DNA from: an uncultured Oscillospiraceae bacterium | Lineage (GTDB): Bacteria; Bacillota; Clostridia; Oscillospirales; Oscillospiraceae | NCBI GenBank assembly: GCA_910577415.1 | Contig: CAJTLK010000028.1 | Coordinates: forward strand, 6,633 to 21,248 | Length of the DNA stretch: 14,616 nucleotides | Direction: 5' to 3' | Shown here: positions 6,736 through 13,366 of the stretch, piece after piece | Layout of the letters: each line of letters opens with the position of its first letter | Numbering within the stretch: position 1 is the first letter of the stretch | Notes under the pieces: generated by a model | Told to the model about the DNA's origin: nothing | Seen by the model: the letters and a program-made list of their open reading frames with translations, nothing else | Database searches by the model: none | Made by a program: the position numbers and the translations under genes

Positions 6736-7692
6736 TCAAAGGTGCCTGTTCCGCAGCGGCTCTCCGCTGTGGTACCGCCGCAGGTTGTCCAGGGCGATGT
6801 CCACGATGTTGGGCATGATACAGGGCAGGTGGTCTCCCCCCGCCACATGGGGGGTGAGGACCAGCGTCTCGCAGTCCCAGAGGGGGTGGTCCTGGGGCAG
6901 AGGCTCCGGCTCGGTAACGTCCAGGGCCGCGCCCCACAGTTTCCCGTCCCGAAGGGCCTGAGCCAGGGCCAGACAGTCCACCGCACCGCCCCGTCCGGCG
7001 TTTACAAGGATGGCGTCGGGCTTCATGAGGGAAAGGCGCCGGGCGTCCATTATATGAGCGGTCTCCGCAGTGCCGGGCAGGGACATGGCTACTACTCTGG
7101 CCTGGGGGAGAAGCTCATCCAGCTCGGAGATATGGTACAGCTCGTCAAAGCAGGGCAGGGGCTTTTCCGGGTGGCGGTTGAGGCCGATGGTACGTGCCCC
7201 CAAGGCCTTTACAAGCTCCGCCAAATGGCTGCCGATGTCCCCGGTGCCCAGCAGAAGCACCGTTTCGCCCCGAAGGGTCTTCACCCTGCCCGCGTCGGCC
7301 CAGCGGCGCTCGCGCTGGTTGTCCCGGTAGGTGGGCAGGCGCTTCATCACCGATAGCAGGGAGGCGAGCATGACCTCGGATACCGATTGCCCGTAAGCCC
7401 CCACGGCGGAGGTGAGAATGACCCCCTCCTGAAGCGCGCCGGGGGCCAGGTAGGGGTCCACTCCCGCCGACCAGGTCTGACACCACTTGAGACCGGGGCA
7501 CTTGCGGAGAAATTCCGGCCCCACGCAGCCCACCACGATGGTGGCGGTGGTGAACTCGTCGGGAGGGCACTCCATGGCGGAGTTGGGAAAGTCGGAGGTG
7601 GGGCGGAAGATGTGCTCGGCCCAGGGCGCGGCGGCACGGAAGGCTTCCCGCTGGGCCTCATTGAGGGGGAGGACGTTGAGAATAATGTCCAT
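6736..7692 (-). CDS. D-isomer-specific 2-hydroxyacid dehydrogenase (NAD-dependent)
   Basis: A 318-residue cytoplasmic oxidoreductase of the family that interconverts 2-oxoacids and D-2-hydroxyacids. It has the nucleotide-binding GTGDIG at 149-154 and an arginine a little after it (LNRHPEK). The catalytic set is complete: R234 in NAGRGG, E263 in EPEPLP and H282 in TPHVAGG. WSAGVDPYL (74-82) is the usual substrate-domain turn. Length fits the family. I start at 7692 because AAAGGAG lies 6 bases upstream; the longer frame to 7725 has no such site. The substrate cannot be fixed: phosphoglycerate, hydroxypyruvate/glyoxylate and D-lactate enzymes share these motifs, but the short C-terminus without an ACT domain argues against a long-form SerA. 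It diverges from the methyltransferase gene. Confidence 0.9.
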   Translation of the reverse strand: MDIILNVLPLNEAQREAFRAAAPWAEHIFRPTSDFPNSAMECPPDEFTTATIVVGCVGPEFLRKCPGLKWCQTWSAGVDPYLAPGALQEGVILTSAVGAYGQSVSEVMLASLLSVMKRLPTYRDNQRERRWADAGRVKTLRGETVLLLGTGDIGSHLAELVKALGARTIGLNRHPEKPLPCFDELYHISELDELLPQARVVAMSLPGTAETAHIMDARRLSLMKPDAILVNAGRGGAVDCLALAQALRDGKLWGAALDVTEPEPLPQDHPLWDCETLVLTPHVAGGDHLPCIMPNIVDIALDNLRRYHSGEPLRNRHL

Positions 7693-7733
7693 AGGCGGCT
7701 CCTTTGTAGAAAAATTTTGTTTCACTATATGTA

Positions 7734-7762
7734 ATTATAGCAAATGGAGGAGTGGGGGACAA
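7734..7762 (-). promoter_or_regulatory. Sigma-A promoter of the 2-hydroxyacid dehydrogenase gene
   Basis: On the minus strand TTGTCC is followed by a 17-base spacer and a perfect TATAAT. The leader would be about 35 bases to the ATG at 7692. Confidence 0.65.
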
Positions 7763-7775
7763 GGAAAATTATCCC

Positions 7776-7804
7776 TTGCCCGATGTGTTTTTTTCGATTA
7801 CAAT
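7776..7804 (+). promoter_or_regulatory. Sigma-A promoter of the methyltransferase-rsmI operon
   Basis: TTGCCC, 17 bases, TACAAT. The predicted start near 7811 leaves a leader of only about 15 bases, just enough for the AGGGGGGAG ribosome site before the ATG at 7826. It lies 14 bases from the -35 of the divergent dehydrogenase promoter. Confidence 0.65.
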
Positions 7805-7825
7805 GAAGAAAAGGGGGGAGACGCG

Positions 7826-8458
7826 ATGAAAAGCGAGACATTGGGCGGTTTTACTTACCGCTGGGACGACGGCTGCTTCCCTCTGGGTGCGGACTCCCTG
7901 GCCCTGGGGGAGTTTGCCACTCTAAAGAGCGGGCAAAGGGTGTTGGACCTGGGCTGTGGAGCGGGATTGCTCCTCCTTCTAGCCGCCCGCCGGGAGCGCT
8001 GCGCCGCCCTCTTTGGCGTGGAGCTGGACCCTCATGCCGCAGCCCTTGCCAGAGAAAACCTGGCCTGCAACAGCCTTGCCGGGACCGTTCTCACCGCCGA
8101 CTATGCCCAGGCGGAGCTGCCGGGAGATTTTGACCTGGCGCTTTCCAACCCGCCCTGGTATTCGGAGCGGTCCGGGGCCGTGGGGGGCGCTGGGCGGATG
8201 GAGACGCAAGCCATCCCGGAGCTGTGCGCGGCGGCGGCGAAGGCGTTGAAAAGCAAGGGGCGGCTGGCTCTTTGCTATCCGCCGGAACGGCTGGCGGACC
8301 TTCTGGCCGCTCTCCGGGAGGCGGGGCTGGAGCCAAAGCGGCTCCAATTCTGCCGCCACCGCCTGGACAAAAAGCCCTCCGCTGTTCTGGCGGAGGGGGT
8401 AAAGGGCGGAAGACCGGGGCTGGAGGTCCTGCCCGATCTGCTCTATGAAGGAGCCTGA
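7826..8458 (+). CDS. TrmN6/YabB-type adenine-N6 methyltransferase (probable tRNA methyltransferase)
   Basis: A 210-residue class I methyltransferase using S-adenosylmethionine. Motif I is DLGCGAG at 41-47, the acidic end of strand 2 is VELDPH, and motif IV is NPPW at 108-111, the signature of adenine N6 methylation. The opening LGGFTYRWDDGCFPLGADS resembles YabB of Bacillus and E. coli TrmN6, which modifies adenosine 37 of tRNA-Val. The frame is open far upstream, but that part is antisense to the dehydrogenase. The ATG at 7826 has AGGGGGGAG just before it and a promoter immediately upstream. rsmI follows after 31 bases, as yabB precedes yabC/rsmI in Bacillus. The C-terminus is shorter than E. 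coli TrmN6 (about 245 residues). Exact tRNA target is inferred. Confidence 0.85.
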   Translation: MKSETLGGFTYRWDDGCFPLGADSLALGEFATLKSGQRVLDLGCGAGLLLLLAARRERCAALFGVELDPHAAALARENLACNSLAGTVLTADYAQAELPGDFDLALSNPPWYSERSGAVGGAGRMETQAIPELCAAAAKALKSKGRLALCYPPERLADLLAALREAGLEPKRLQFCRHRLDKKPSAVLAEGVKGGRPGLEVLPDLLYEGA

Positions 8459-8489
8459 AAGATATTGCTGTTCCAAGGAGGTTTGTGAT

Positions 8490-9317
8490 ATGGCCGGAAC
8501 CCTCTATTTGGTCCCAACCCCCATCGGCAATCTGGGGGATATCTCCCGCCGCTGTGCCGAGACCCTGGAGGCGGTGGATATTATCGCCGCCGAGGACACC
8601 AGGGTGACATTGAAGCTGCTCAACCATCTGGGGCTGAAAAAGCCCCTGGTCAGCTATTACCGCCACAATACCGATGAGGCGGGGGAGAAGCTCCTGGAGC
8701 GGCTTTTGGCGGGGGAGAACGTGGCCCTGGTCACTGACGCGGGTACTCCCGCCGTCTCCGATCCCGGCGAGGCCCTGGTGGCCCTTTGCGCCCAAAATGG
8801 CGTAACAGTCACCGCCCTTCCCGGTCCCTGCGCTCTGGTCACAGCCCTGTCGGTCTCCGGCCTGCCCACTGCCCGGTTCACCTTTGAGGGATTTCTCCCC
8901 ATGAACAAGAAAAACCGCCGCGCCCAGTTGGAGGGACTCAAAAGCGAGGCGCGGACCATGATCTTTTACGAGGCGCCCCATAAGCTCAAGGCCACCCTGG
9001 GCGACCTGGTTGAGATTTTTGGGCCTGCCCGCCGCATCTCCCTCTGCCGGGAGCTGACCAAGCTTCACGAGGAGATCGTCCGCACCACCCTGGCCGGAGC
9101 GGCGGAGGAGTATAGGGCCAAGGAGCCTCGCGGGGAGTTTGTCCTGGTGGTGGAGGGGGCCACTCCTCAGGAGGTTGCCGAGGCTACCCTGGACGATGGA
9201 CTCCGGCGGGTGAAGGCATTGACGGCGGAGGGCCTATCGAAAAAGGACGCGGTGAGGCAGGCGGCCAAGGAGCTGGGATTGAGCAAAAACGAGTTATATG
9301 CCGCCGCGCTGGAATGA
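8490..9317 (+). CDS. rsmI: 16S rRNA (cytidine-1402-2'-O)-methyltransferase RsmI
   Basis: RsmI adds a 2'-O-methyl group to C1402 of 16S rRNA in the ribosomal decoding centre, using S-adenosylmethionine. The 275-residue protein opens GTLYLVPTPIGNLGDIS and contains AAEDTR, ALVTDAGTPAVSDPG, LPGPCALVTALSVSGLP, FEGFLP and FYEAPHKL, all typical of this tetrapyrrole-methylase-fold family. The start at 8490 has AAGGAGGT 8-9 bases upstream; a longer open frame from 8445 overlaps the previous gene and lacks a site. It is the second gene of a two-gene operon and is followed directly by a terminator hairpin. Identity is very sure. Confidence 0.96.
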   Translation: MAGTLYLVPTPIGNLGDISRRCAETLEAVDIIAAEDTRVTLKLLNHLGLKKPLVSYYRHNTDEAGEKLLERLLAGENVALVTDAGTPAVSDPGEALVALCAQNGVTVTALPGPCALVTALSVSGLPTARFTFEGFLPMNKKNRRAQLEGLKSEARTMIFYEAPHKLKATLGDLVEIFGPARRISLCRELTKLHEEIVRTTLAGAAEEYRAKEPRGEFVLVVEGATPQEVAEATLDDGLRRVKALTAEGLSKKDAVRQAAKELGLSKNELYAAALE

Positions 9318-9318
9318 T

Positions 9319-9352
9319 AAAACCGGGTGGGGATATACACCACCCGGTTTTT
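9319..9352. terminator. Bidirectional intrinsic terminator between rsmI and spmB
   Basis: AAAACCGGGTGG (9319-9330) pairs perfectly with CCACCCGGTTTT (9340-9351) around a 9-base loop, with T-runs at the 3' end on both strands. It starts 2 bases after the rsmI stop and ends 11 bases before the spmB stop, serving both convergent units. Confidence 0.9.
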
Positions 9353-9362
9353 CTATGAAGCG

Positions 9363-9884
9363 TTATCCAAAGCACACCCTTACCGCCCAGGCGGCGGCCA
9401 GAAAGGCCGCCACATCGGCGCATAGGGCCGCCGGGAGGGCGTAGCGGCTGCGGTTGACCCCCGCCGCGCCAAAGTAGACGGCGATGGTGTAAAAGGTGGT
9501 CTCGGTGCTGCCCAGCATCACCGCCGCCGTGCGGCCAATGGCGGAGTCCGGGCCGTAGGCCGTTATCAGCTCCGCGCCCACTCCCAGGGCGGCATTGCCG
9601 CTGACCGGGCGCACCAGCAGCAGTCCCACCGTCTCCGGCGGTACCCCCAGCTTTGTGAGAAGGGGTGCGAGGAGCTGTCCCAGGGCCTCCAGCACGCCTG
9701 AGGCCCGGAGCATATATACCGCCGTCAACAGGGCGATCATGGCGGGGACGATCTTAATGAGCACGCCCAGCCCCTCCCCCGCCCCCTGGACCAGCGCGGA
9801 GTAGACGTCTACCCGCCGGGTCATGGCGTAGAGGGCCACAAGGGCAATAATGAGGGGGATGACCATCTGAAAAAGCAAGGTCAT
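9363..9884 (-). CDS. spmB: Spore maturation protein SpmB
   Basis: A 173-residue polytopic membrane protein of the nucleoside-recognition (Gate) domain family. SpmB works with SpmA in spore core dehydration and heat resistance in Bacillus and Clostridium. Signature stretches are RPVSGNAALGV (92-102), AYGPDS (109-114) and GSTETTFYTIAVYFGA (125-140). Hydrophobic segments lie at about 5-20, 40-60, 130-142 and 150-170. The ATG at 9884 has AAAGGAGG 7 bases upstream and overlaps the spmA stop as ATGA, so the two are translationally coupled. It ends against the shared terminator with rsmI. Its presence indicates a spore former. Confidence 0.93.
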   Translation of the reverse strand: MTLLFQMVIPLIIALVALYAMTRRVDVYSALVQGAGEGLGVLIKIVPAMIALLTAVYMLRASGVLEALGQLLAPLLTKLGVPPETVGLLLVRPVSGNAALGVGAELITAYGPDSAIGRTAAVMLGSTETTFYTIAVYFGAAGVNRSRYALPAALCADVAAFLAAAWAVRVCFG

Positions 9885-10486
9885 AGCCCGGCCTCCTTTC
9901 CCCTGGGAGGCTTGGGCCAGAACCGGGCAAAGAGCTTGGCGGCGACCACGCCCACAACTACGGAGACTCCCGATGCCAGCCACACCGCGGGGAGAATGTC
10001 GAAGGGGGTGGCGCAGCCCGCGGCCTGCCGCAGGGCGGCCACGGTGGTGGGGATGAGCTGGATGGAGGCGGTGTTGCATACCACCAGCATGCAAAGGCTG
10101 TCCGAGGCCAGCCCCGGCGTCTTTATTGCCATGCGCCGGGCGGCCTGGATGCCCAGTGGGGTGGCGGCGTTGCCCAGCCCCAGCAGGTTGGCCGATACGT
10201 TGGCCGAAATGGCGTCCATGGTCTCCCGGTCATGCTTGAAGTCAGGGTACAGCCGCCCCAGCAGTGGCCGCAGCAGCCGGGATAGCTTTTCCGCCAGCCC
10301 GGAGCGCTTCATTACCTCCATGACCCCCATCCACAGGCACATGATCCCCGCCATGGTCAGACACAGCTCCACCGCCGCCGCCGCGCCCTCCACCGCCGCG
10401 GCGGCCACCGCGGCGCCGTTACCCGCGAGCAGTCCGTAGCCCACCGCCAAGACCACCATTCCCGTCCAGATCACCGACATTGCCAT
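9881..10486 (-). CDS. spmA: Spore maturation protein SpmA
   Basis: A 201-residue polytopic membrane protein of the same Gate family as SpmB, needed for spore core dehydration. The hallmark ANLLGLGNAATPLGIQAA occupies about 99-116. Other membrane stretches are about 4-22, 38-58, 129-152 and 165-185. The ATG at 10484-10486 has AGGGGG about 10 bases upstream; a second in-frame ATG two codons later is possible. The last codon overlaps spmB by ATGA. A sigma-E-like promoter lies just upstream (10512-10541). It diverges from abrB. Confidence 0.93.
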   Translation of the reverse strand: MAMSVIWTGMVVLAVGYGLLAGNGAAVAAAAVEGAAAAVELCLTMAGIMCLWMGVMEVMKRSGLAEKLSRLLRPLLGRLYPDFKHDRETMDAISANVSANLLGLGNAATPLGIQAARRMAIKTPGLASDSLCMLVVCNTASIQLIPTTVAALRQAAGCATPFDILPAVWLASGVSVVVGVVAAKLFARFWPKPPRGKEAGL

Positions 10487-10511
10487 CTTATCCACGCCCC
10501 CTTGTCCCTTC

Positions 10512-10541
10512 ACTCTATGCGGTGGGAGGGGAGGGTATGTC
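10512..10541 (-). promoter_or_regulatory. Candidate sigma-E-type promoter of spmA-spmB
   Basis: On the minus strand GACATACC is followed by 14 bases and CATAGAGT. These match 5 of 8 and 6 of 8 positions of the mother-cell sigma-E consensus as I recall it (GTCATATT, 14 bases, CATACAAT). The -10 ends about 25 bases before the spmA ATG. spmA is sigma-E dependent in Bacillus subtilis, which supports the reading. No sigma-A promoter is evident for spmA. Confidence 0.45.
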
Positions 10542-10637
10542 CAATTCAGAGCCGGGGTCTCTGCGACGGTTTTCCACATTTTGGAAGTTATATTGCTTGG
10601 ATTCCCGGCTGATTTCCATTTTTCCCCCAAATTCCCC

Positions 10638-10665
10638 TTGACAGGAAGAAAAAAACAAATATAAT
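10638..10665 (+). promoter_or_regulatory. Strong sigma-A promoter of abrB
   Basis: Perfect TTGACA and perfect TATAAT with a 16-base spacer rich in A. The predicted start is near 10672, giving a leader of about 52 bases. This is one of the two best consensus promoters in the window. Confidence 0.85.
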
Positions 10666-10723
10666 TATTCCGTTATCCAGCATATGGAAAAAACGGAAAA
10701 ACCTTGAAAACGGGGGGATCGTA

Positions 10724-10966
10724 ATGAAATCGACCGGAATCGTGCGGAAGGTAGACGAATTGGGCCGGATCGTGCTGCCCATCGAGCTGCGCCGCACCCT
10801 GGGGATCGAAGAGAGAGACGCCCTGGAAATTTATGTGGAGGGGAATACTGTCATTCTGCGGAAGTACCAGCCTTCCTGCGTCTTCTGCGACAGCGCTGAC
10901 GACGTGGTAAATTTCAAGGGAAAAAATATCTGCCGCAAGTGTCTGAAGGAAATGGGCAAGCTGTAA
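10724..10966 (+). CDS. abrB: AbrB-type transition-state regulator with zinc-ribbon-like tail
   Basis: An 80-residue DNA-binding regulator. Residues 1-48 are almost the AbrB N-terminal swapped-hairpin domain of Bacillus subtilis: KSTGIVRKVDELGRIVLP, ELRRTLGI and DALEIYVEG. The C-terminus does not resemble the Bacillus oligomerisation domain. It has C52-x2-C55 and C70-x2-C73, a probable zinc-binding knuckle pair seen in clostridial relatives. AbrB represses post-exponential genes, including sporulation and biofilm functions, during growth. It has a GGGGGGA ribosome site, a consensus promoter and its own terminator, so it is monocistronic. It follows rsmI in the same direction, as in Bacillus, but with spmAB between. 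Regulator family sure; regulon here unknown. Confidence 0.92.
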   Translation: MKSTGIVRKVDELGRIVLPIELRRTLGIEERDALEIYVEGNTVILRKYQPSCVFCDSADDVVNFKGKNICRKCLKEMGKL

Positions 10967-11004
10967 CAGCGAGGGCACAGGAAGCAAAAAGGAAAACATA
11001 AGAC

Positions 11005-11040
11005 GACCCCCTGCGGAGGCTTCCGCAGGGGGTCATTTTT
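11005..11040 (+). terminator. Intrinsic terminator of abrB
   Basis: GACCCCCTGCGGA (11005-11017) pairs perfectly with TCCGCAGGGGGTC (11022-11034) around a 4-base loop and is followed by ATTTTT. On the minus strand the stem has no good T-run, so it terminates the purine permease transcript less clearly. Confidence 0.9.
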
Positions 11041-11062
11041 AAGCTGTTTTGTTGGGGCGGGC

Positions 11063-12484
11063 TTACACCGCCAGGAAGAACTTGACCAGGAACAGCACCG
11101 ACAGAACGGCGGTGAGGGGGGAGACCTCCTTGGCCTTGCCGGTAAAGAGCTTCAGCACGGTGTAGGCGATGAGGCCCAGGCCGATGCCGTGACCGATGGA
11201 GCCGGAGATGGGCATGGCAATGAGCATGAGAGACACAGGCAGGACCTGGTCCATCTTGTCAAAGTCGATCTTCTTCAGACCGCCCACCATCAGGACGCCC
11301 ACATAGATCAAAGCGGCGGAGGTGGCGGCGGCGGGAATGATGGCGGCCACCGGGGCGATGAAGATACAGGCCAGGAACAGCACGCCGGTGGTGAGGGCGG
11401 TGAGGCCGGTACGGCCACCGGCCTCCACGCCGGAGGCGGACTCGATAAAGGTGGTGACGGTGGAGGTACCGGTAAGAGACCCGGCGATGGTGCCCACGGC
11501 GTCGGCGATAAGGGCCGCCTTCATCTGGGGCATCTTGCCGTTCTTGTCCACCATACCGGCGCGGGTGGCGGTGCCCACCAGGGTGCCGATGGTGTCAAAC
11601 ATGTCAATGATGCAGAAGGTGATGATGAGGGTGACGGCGGTAAACACGCCCATATCCATAAAGCCCTGGAAATTGAACTTAAAGAGGGTGGTAGCCGCCA
11701 TGTCGGCGAAGGGGGGAACAAAGGAGGCGGTGGCCAGGGAGGCGAAGGGGTTGACGCCCAGGAAGGCGAAGGACCCGGCCCAGTAGACCACGGCGGCGAC
11801 CAGCATGCCCAGGAGCACGGCGGCCTTCACGCCCTTGTGGGCCAGAATGACGATGACAAACAGGCCGATAAACATGGTGACTACGCTGAGGACCATAGCG
11901 TTGTAGCCGGAACCCATGGCGGTCTTGGCGGTGCCGGCGGTGAGGGCGCCGAAGAAGTCGCGCATGGCGTAGAAGGGACCGCCGTTCTCAGAGTAGATAC
12001 CGGCGTTGGAGCCAAAGCCGATGTTCATCAGCATGAGGCCGATGGCGGGGGCGATGCCCAGGCGAACGCCCAGAGGGATGGCGTCCACGATCTTCTCACG
12101 GATGTTCAGGACGCTGAGGGCCAGGAAAATGATACCCTCGATAAGGATAATGCACAGTCCGGCCTGGAAGGAAGCCTCATAGCTCAGGCTGGTCATGGCG
12201 GCGATGTTGCCCACCACAACGGCAAAGAAGCTGTTGAGGCCCATGCCGGGGGCCATGGCAAAGGGCTTGTTGGCCAGGAAGGCCATGACAAACATACCCA
12301 CGGCGGAGGCAATGCAGGTAGCCAGGAACACGCCGTTCCACAGGGGGGTGCCGGTGGCGAAGCCGGTCAGCAGGTTGGGATTGAGGGCGATGATGTACGC
12401 CATGGTCATGAACGTGGTGAGACCGGCCAGCAGCTCAGTGCGGACGCTGGTGCCGTTGGCCTGGAGCTTGAAGATCTTTTCCAT
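11063..12484 (-). CDS. NCS2/AzgA-type purine (adenine/guanine/hypoxanthine) permease
   Basis: A 473-residue polytopic membrane transporter for purine bases, probably proton-coupled. Family marks: ELLAGLTTFMTMAYIIALNP near the N-terminus, NKPFAMAPGMGLNSFFA (about 72-88), DMFDTIGTLVGTATRAGMVD, and GTSTVTTFIESASGVEAGGR, with long hydrophobic stretches throughout consistent with 12-14 membrane segments. Length fits PbuG/PbuO of Bacillus. The ATG at 12484 has AAGGGAG upstream; the frame is open a further 144 bases, but that holds the promoter. It diverges from a phosphoribosyltransferase gene, suggesting uptake plus salvage. Which base is preferred cannot be told. The short leader leaves no room for a purine riboswitch. 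Confidence 0.92.
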   Translation of the reverse strand: MEKIFKLQANGTSVRTELLAGLTTFMTMAYIIALNPNLLTGFATGTPLWNGVFLATCIASAVGMFVMAFLANKPFAMAPGMGLNSFFAVVVGNIAAMTSLSYEASFQAGLCIILIEGIIFLALSVLNIREKIVDAIPLGVRLGIAPAIGLMLMNIGFGSNAGIYSENGGPFYAMRDFFGALTAGTAKTAMGSGYNAMVLSVVTMFIGLFVIVILAHKGVKAAVLLGMLVAAVVYWAGSFAFLGVNPFASLATASFVPPFADMAATTLFKFNFQGFMDMGVFTAVTLIITFCIIDMFDTIGTLVGTATRAGMVDKNGKMPQMKAALIADAVGTIAGSLTGTSTVTTFIESASGVEAGGRTGLTALTTGVLFLACIFIAPVAAIIPAAATSAALIYVGVLMVGGLKKIDFDKMDQVLPVSLMLIAMPISGSIGHGIGLGLIAYTVLKLFTGKAKEVSPLTAVLSVLFLVKFFLAV

Positions 12485-12541
12485 GCTTTTCTCTCCCTTT
12501 CGTTTTCCGGGGTACACAGTCCACGGAAAAAAGATAGGAGC

Positions 12542-12565
12542 ATCATACCATATTTCGACAAATAT
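12542..12565 (-). promoter_or_regulatory. Extended -10 promoter and overlapping inverted repeat of the purine permease gene
   Basis: On the minus strand TGG precedes TATGAT (12542-12550), an extended -10 with a poor -35 (TAGTAA). Directly upstream, within the spacer, ATATTT (12550-12555) and AAATAT (12560-12565) form a 6-bp inverted repeat around CGAC. It is placed as an operator would be, between this promoter and the divergent phosphoribosyltransferase promoter. Confidence 0.5.
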
Positions 12566-12587
12566 TACTATGTGTACTCTTTCAAAA

Positions 12588-12616
12588 TTGACAGGGATAG
12601 AAAGAGGGCTTATAAT
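12588..12616 (+). promoter_or_regulatory. Consensus sigma-A promoter of the phosphoribosyltransferase gene
   Basis: Perfect TTGACA, 17-base spacer, perfect TATAAT. The predicted start near 12623 leaves a leader of about 23 bases carrying the AAGGAGGAGG ribosome site before the ATG at 12646. Confidence 0.9.
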
Positions 12617-12645
12617 GAAAATGACCAAAAGGAGGAGGTTTTTCC

Positions 12646-13197
12646 ATGACCTATACTATGCATGTGGCGGGGTTGACCCGCCAGCTGCCCATTTGCCCTC
12701 TCAGCGACAGCCTCCAGATCGCGGCTTTCGTCATCTTTGGAGACGTGGAGCTGACCTGCGCCTGCGCCAAGGCACTGCTGGAGAAGGCCCCGGAATTTGA
12801 CTACATGGTGGCCCCTGAGGCCAAGGCCATTCCCCTTGTCCATGAGATGGCCCGCCAGGGTGGCCGCAACGAGTATTTCCTGGTGCGGAAAAAGAAGAAG
12901 GCATATATGAACGGCGTTTTTGAGGCGGTGGACCATTCCATCACCACCGAGGGGGAGCAGAAGCTCTATATGGACGGCGCCGACGCGGCTAAGATAAAGG
13001 GGAAGCGCATCCTCATCCTGGACGACGTGATATCCACCGGCGGGTCCCTGGCGGCGGTGGAGAACCTGGTGGAACAGGCCGGAGGCGATGTGGTGGGCCG
13101 GATGGCCATCCTGGCCGAGGGCGACGCCGCCAAGCGGAAGGATATTATCTTCCTGGAGAAGCTGCCCCTTTTCGACGGCCAGGGCAGACCCCTCTGA
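12646..13197 (+). CDS. Purine-type phosphoribosyltransferase (adenine phosphoribosyltransferase-like)
   Basis: A 183-residue cytoplasmic enzyme of the type I phosphoribosyltransferase fold, predicted to join a purine base to PRPP to give the nucleotide. The PRPP-binding loop is ILILDDVISTGGS (about 122-134) with the acidic pair D126-D127. VAPEAKAIPL (55-64) corresponds to the GPEARG region of Apt, and YFLVRKKKKAY (77-87) to the flexible-loop region. Length and layout are closest to Apt, but the sequence is not a classic Apt, and xanthine/guanine specificity or a regulatory role is possible. There is no N-terminal helix-turn-helix, so it is not PurR. It has a consensus promoter and strong ribosome site, and diverges from the purine permease, which supports a salvage role. 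A hairpin terminator follows. Confidence 0.82.
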   Translation: MTYTMHVAGLTRQLPICPLSDSLQIAAFVIFGDVELTCACAKALLEKAPEFDYMVAPEAKAIPLVHEMARQGGRNEYFLVRKKKKAYMNGVFEAVDHSITTEGEQKLYMDGADAAKIKGKRILILDDVISTGGSLAAVENLVEQAGGDVVGRMAILAEGDAAKRKDIIFLEKLPLFDGQGRPL

Positions 13198-13223
13198 CGT
13201 TTGTATGTGAATCCGCCGATGTC

Positions 13224-13310
13224 AAAAATTACCCCTCCCCGCGTCCATACCTGGCTGGAGAATGAGCCTCCGGTCACGTATTGAGACAATGCGGGGAGGG
13301 GTAAATTTTT
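13224..13310. terminator. Long bidirectional hairpin terminator
   Basis: AAAAATT-ACCCCTCCCCGC (13224-13242) pairs with GCGGGGAGGGGTAAATTTTT (13291-13310), with one bulged base in the AT part. The GC-rich core is 13 bp including the flanking A-T pair. Runs of five T follow on both strands, fitting convergent genes on each side. The 48-base interior can fold its own arm: GCTGGAG with CTCCGGT around AATGAGC, with two G-T pairs. Confidence 0.75.
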
Positions 13311-13366
13311 GCCACGGCAGGTCGGGTACTGCCATTAACTGACAAACAACTTTACAACAAAGGTTT

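Noticed and set aside
5755..7356. A 533-codon open frame on the plus strand across the end of yycI, the SLH gene and part of the dehydrogenase gene
   Set aside because: It is antisense to two well-supported genes, crosses a terminator, has low-complexity composition typical of GC-rich shadows and lacks a ribosome site or family motifs.
7487..7825. A longer N-terminus for the TrmN6-type methyltransferase
   Set aside because: The extension is antisense to the dehydrogenase gene and includes both promoters. The ATG at 7826 has the ribosome site and the family-like start.
8091..9068. A 325-codon open frame on the minus strand opposite the methyltransferase and rsmI
   Set aside because: It spans two genes read clearly on the plus strand and contains proline-rich shadow sequence without motifs.
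12485..12645. A purine riboswitch upstream of the purine permease
   Set aside because: I looked for the conserved aptamer core and its three-way junction; none is present and the leader is too short.
11189..12649. A 486-codon open frame on the plus strand opposite the purine permease
   Set aside because: It is very rich in glycine, histidine, aspartate and glutamine, as expected from the complement of a membrane-protein gene. The permease on the other strand is unmistakable.
13316..13333. GGCAG/CTGCC inverted repeat downstream of the Rrf2 gene as a second terminator
   Set aside because: It has only 5 bp and no T-run on either strand, and the strong hairpin next to it already explains termination.
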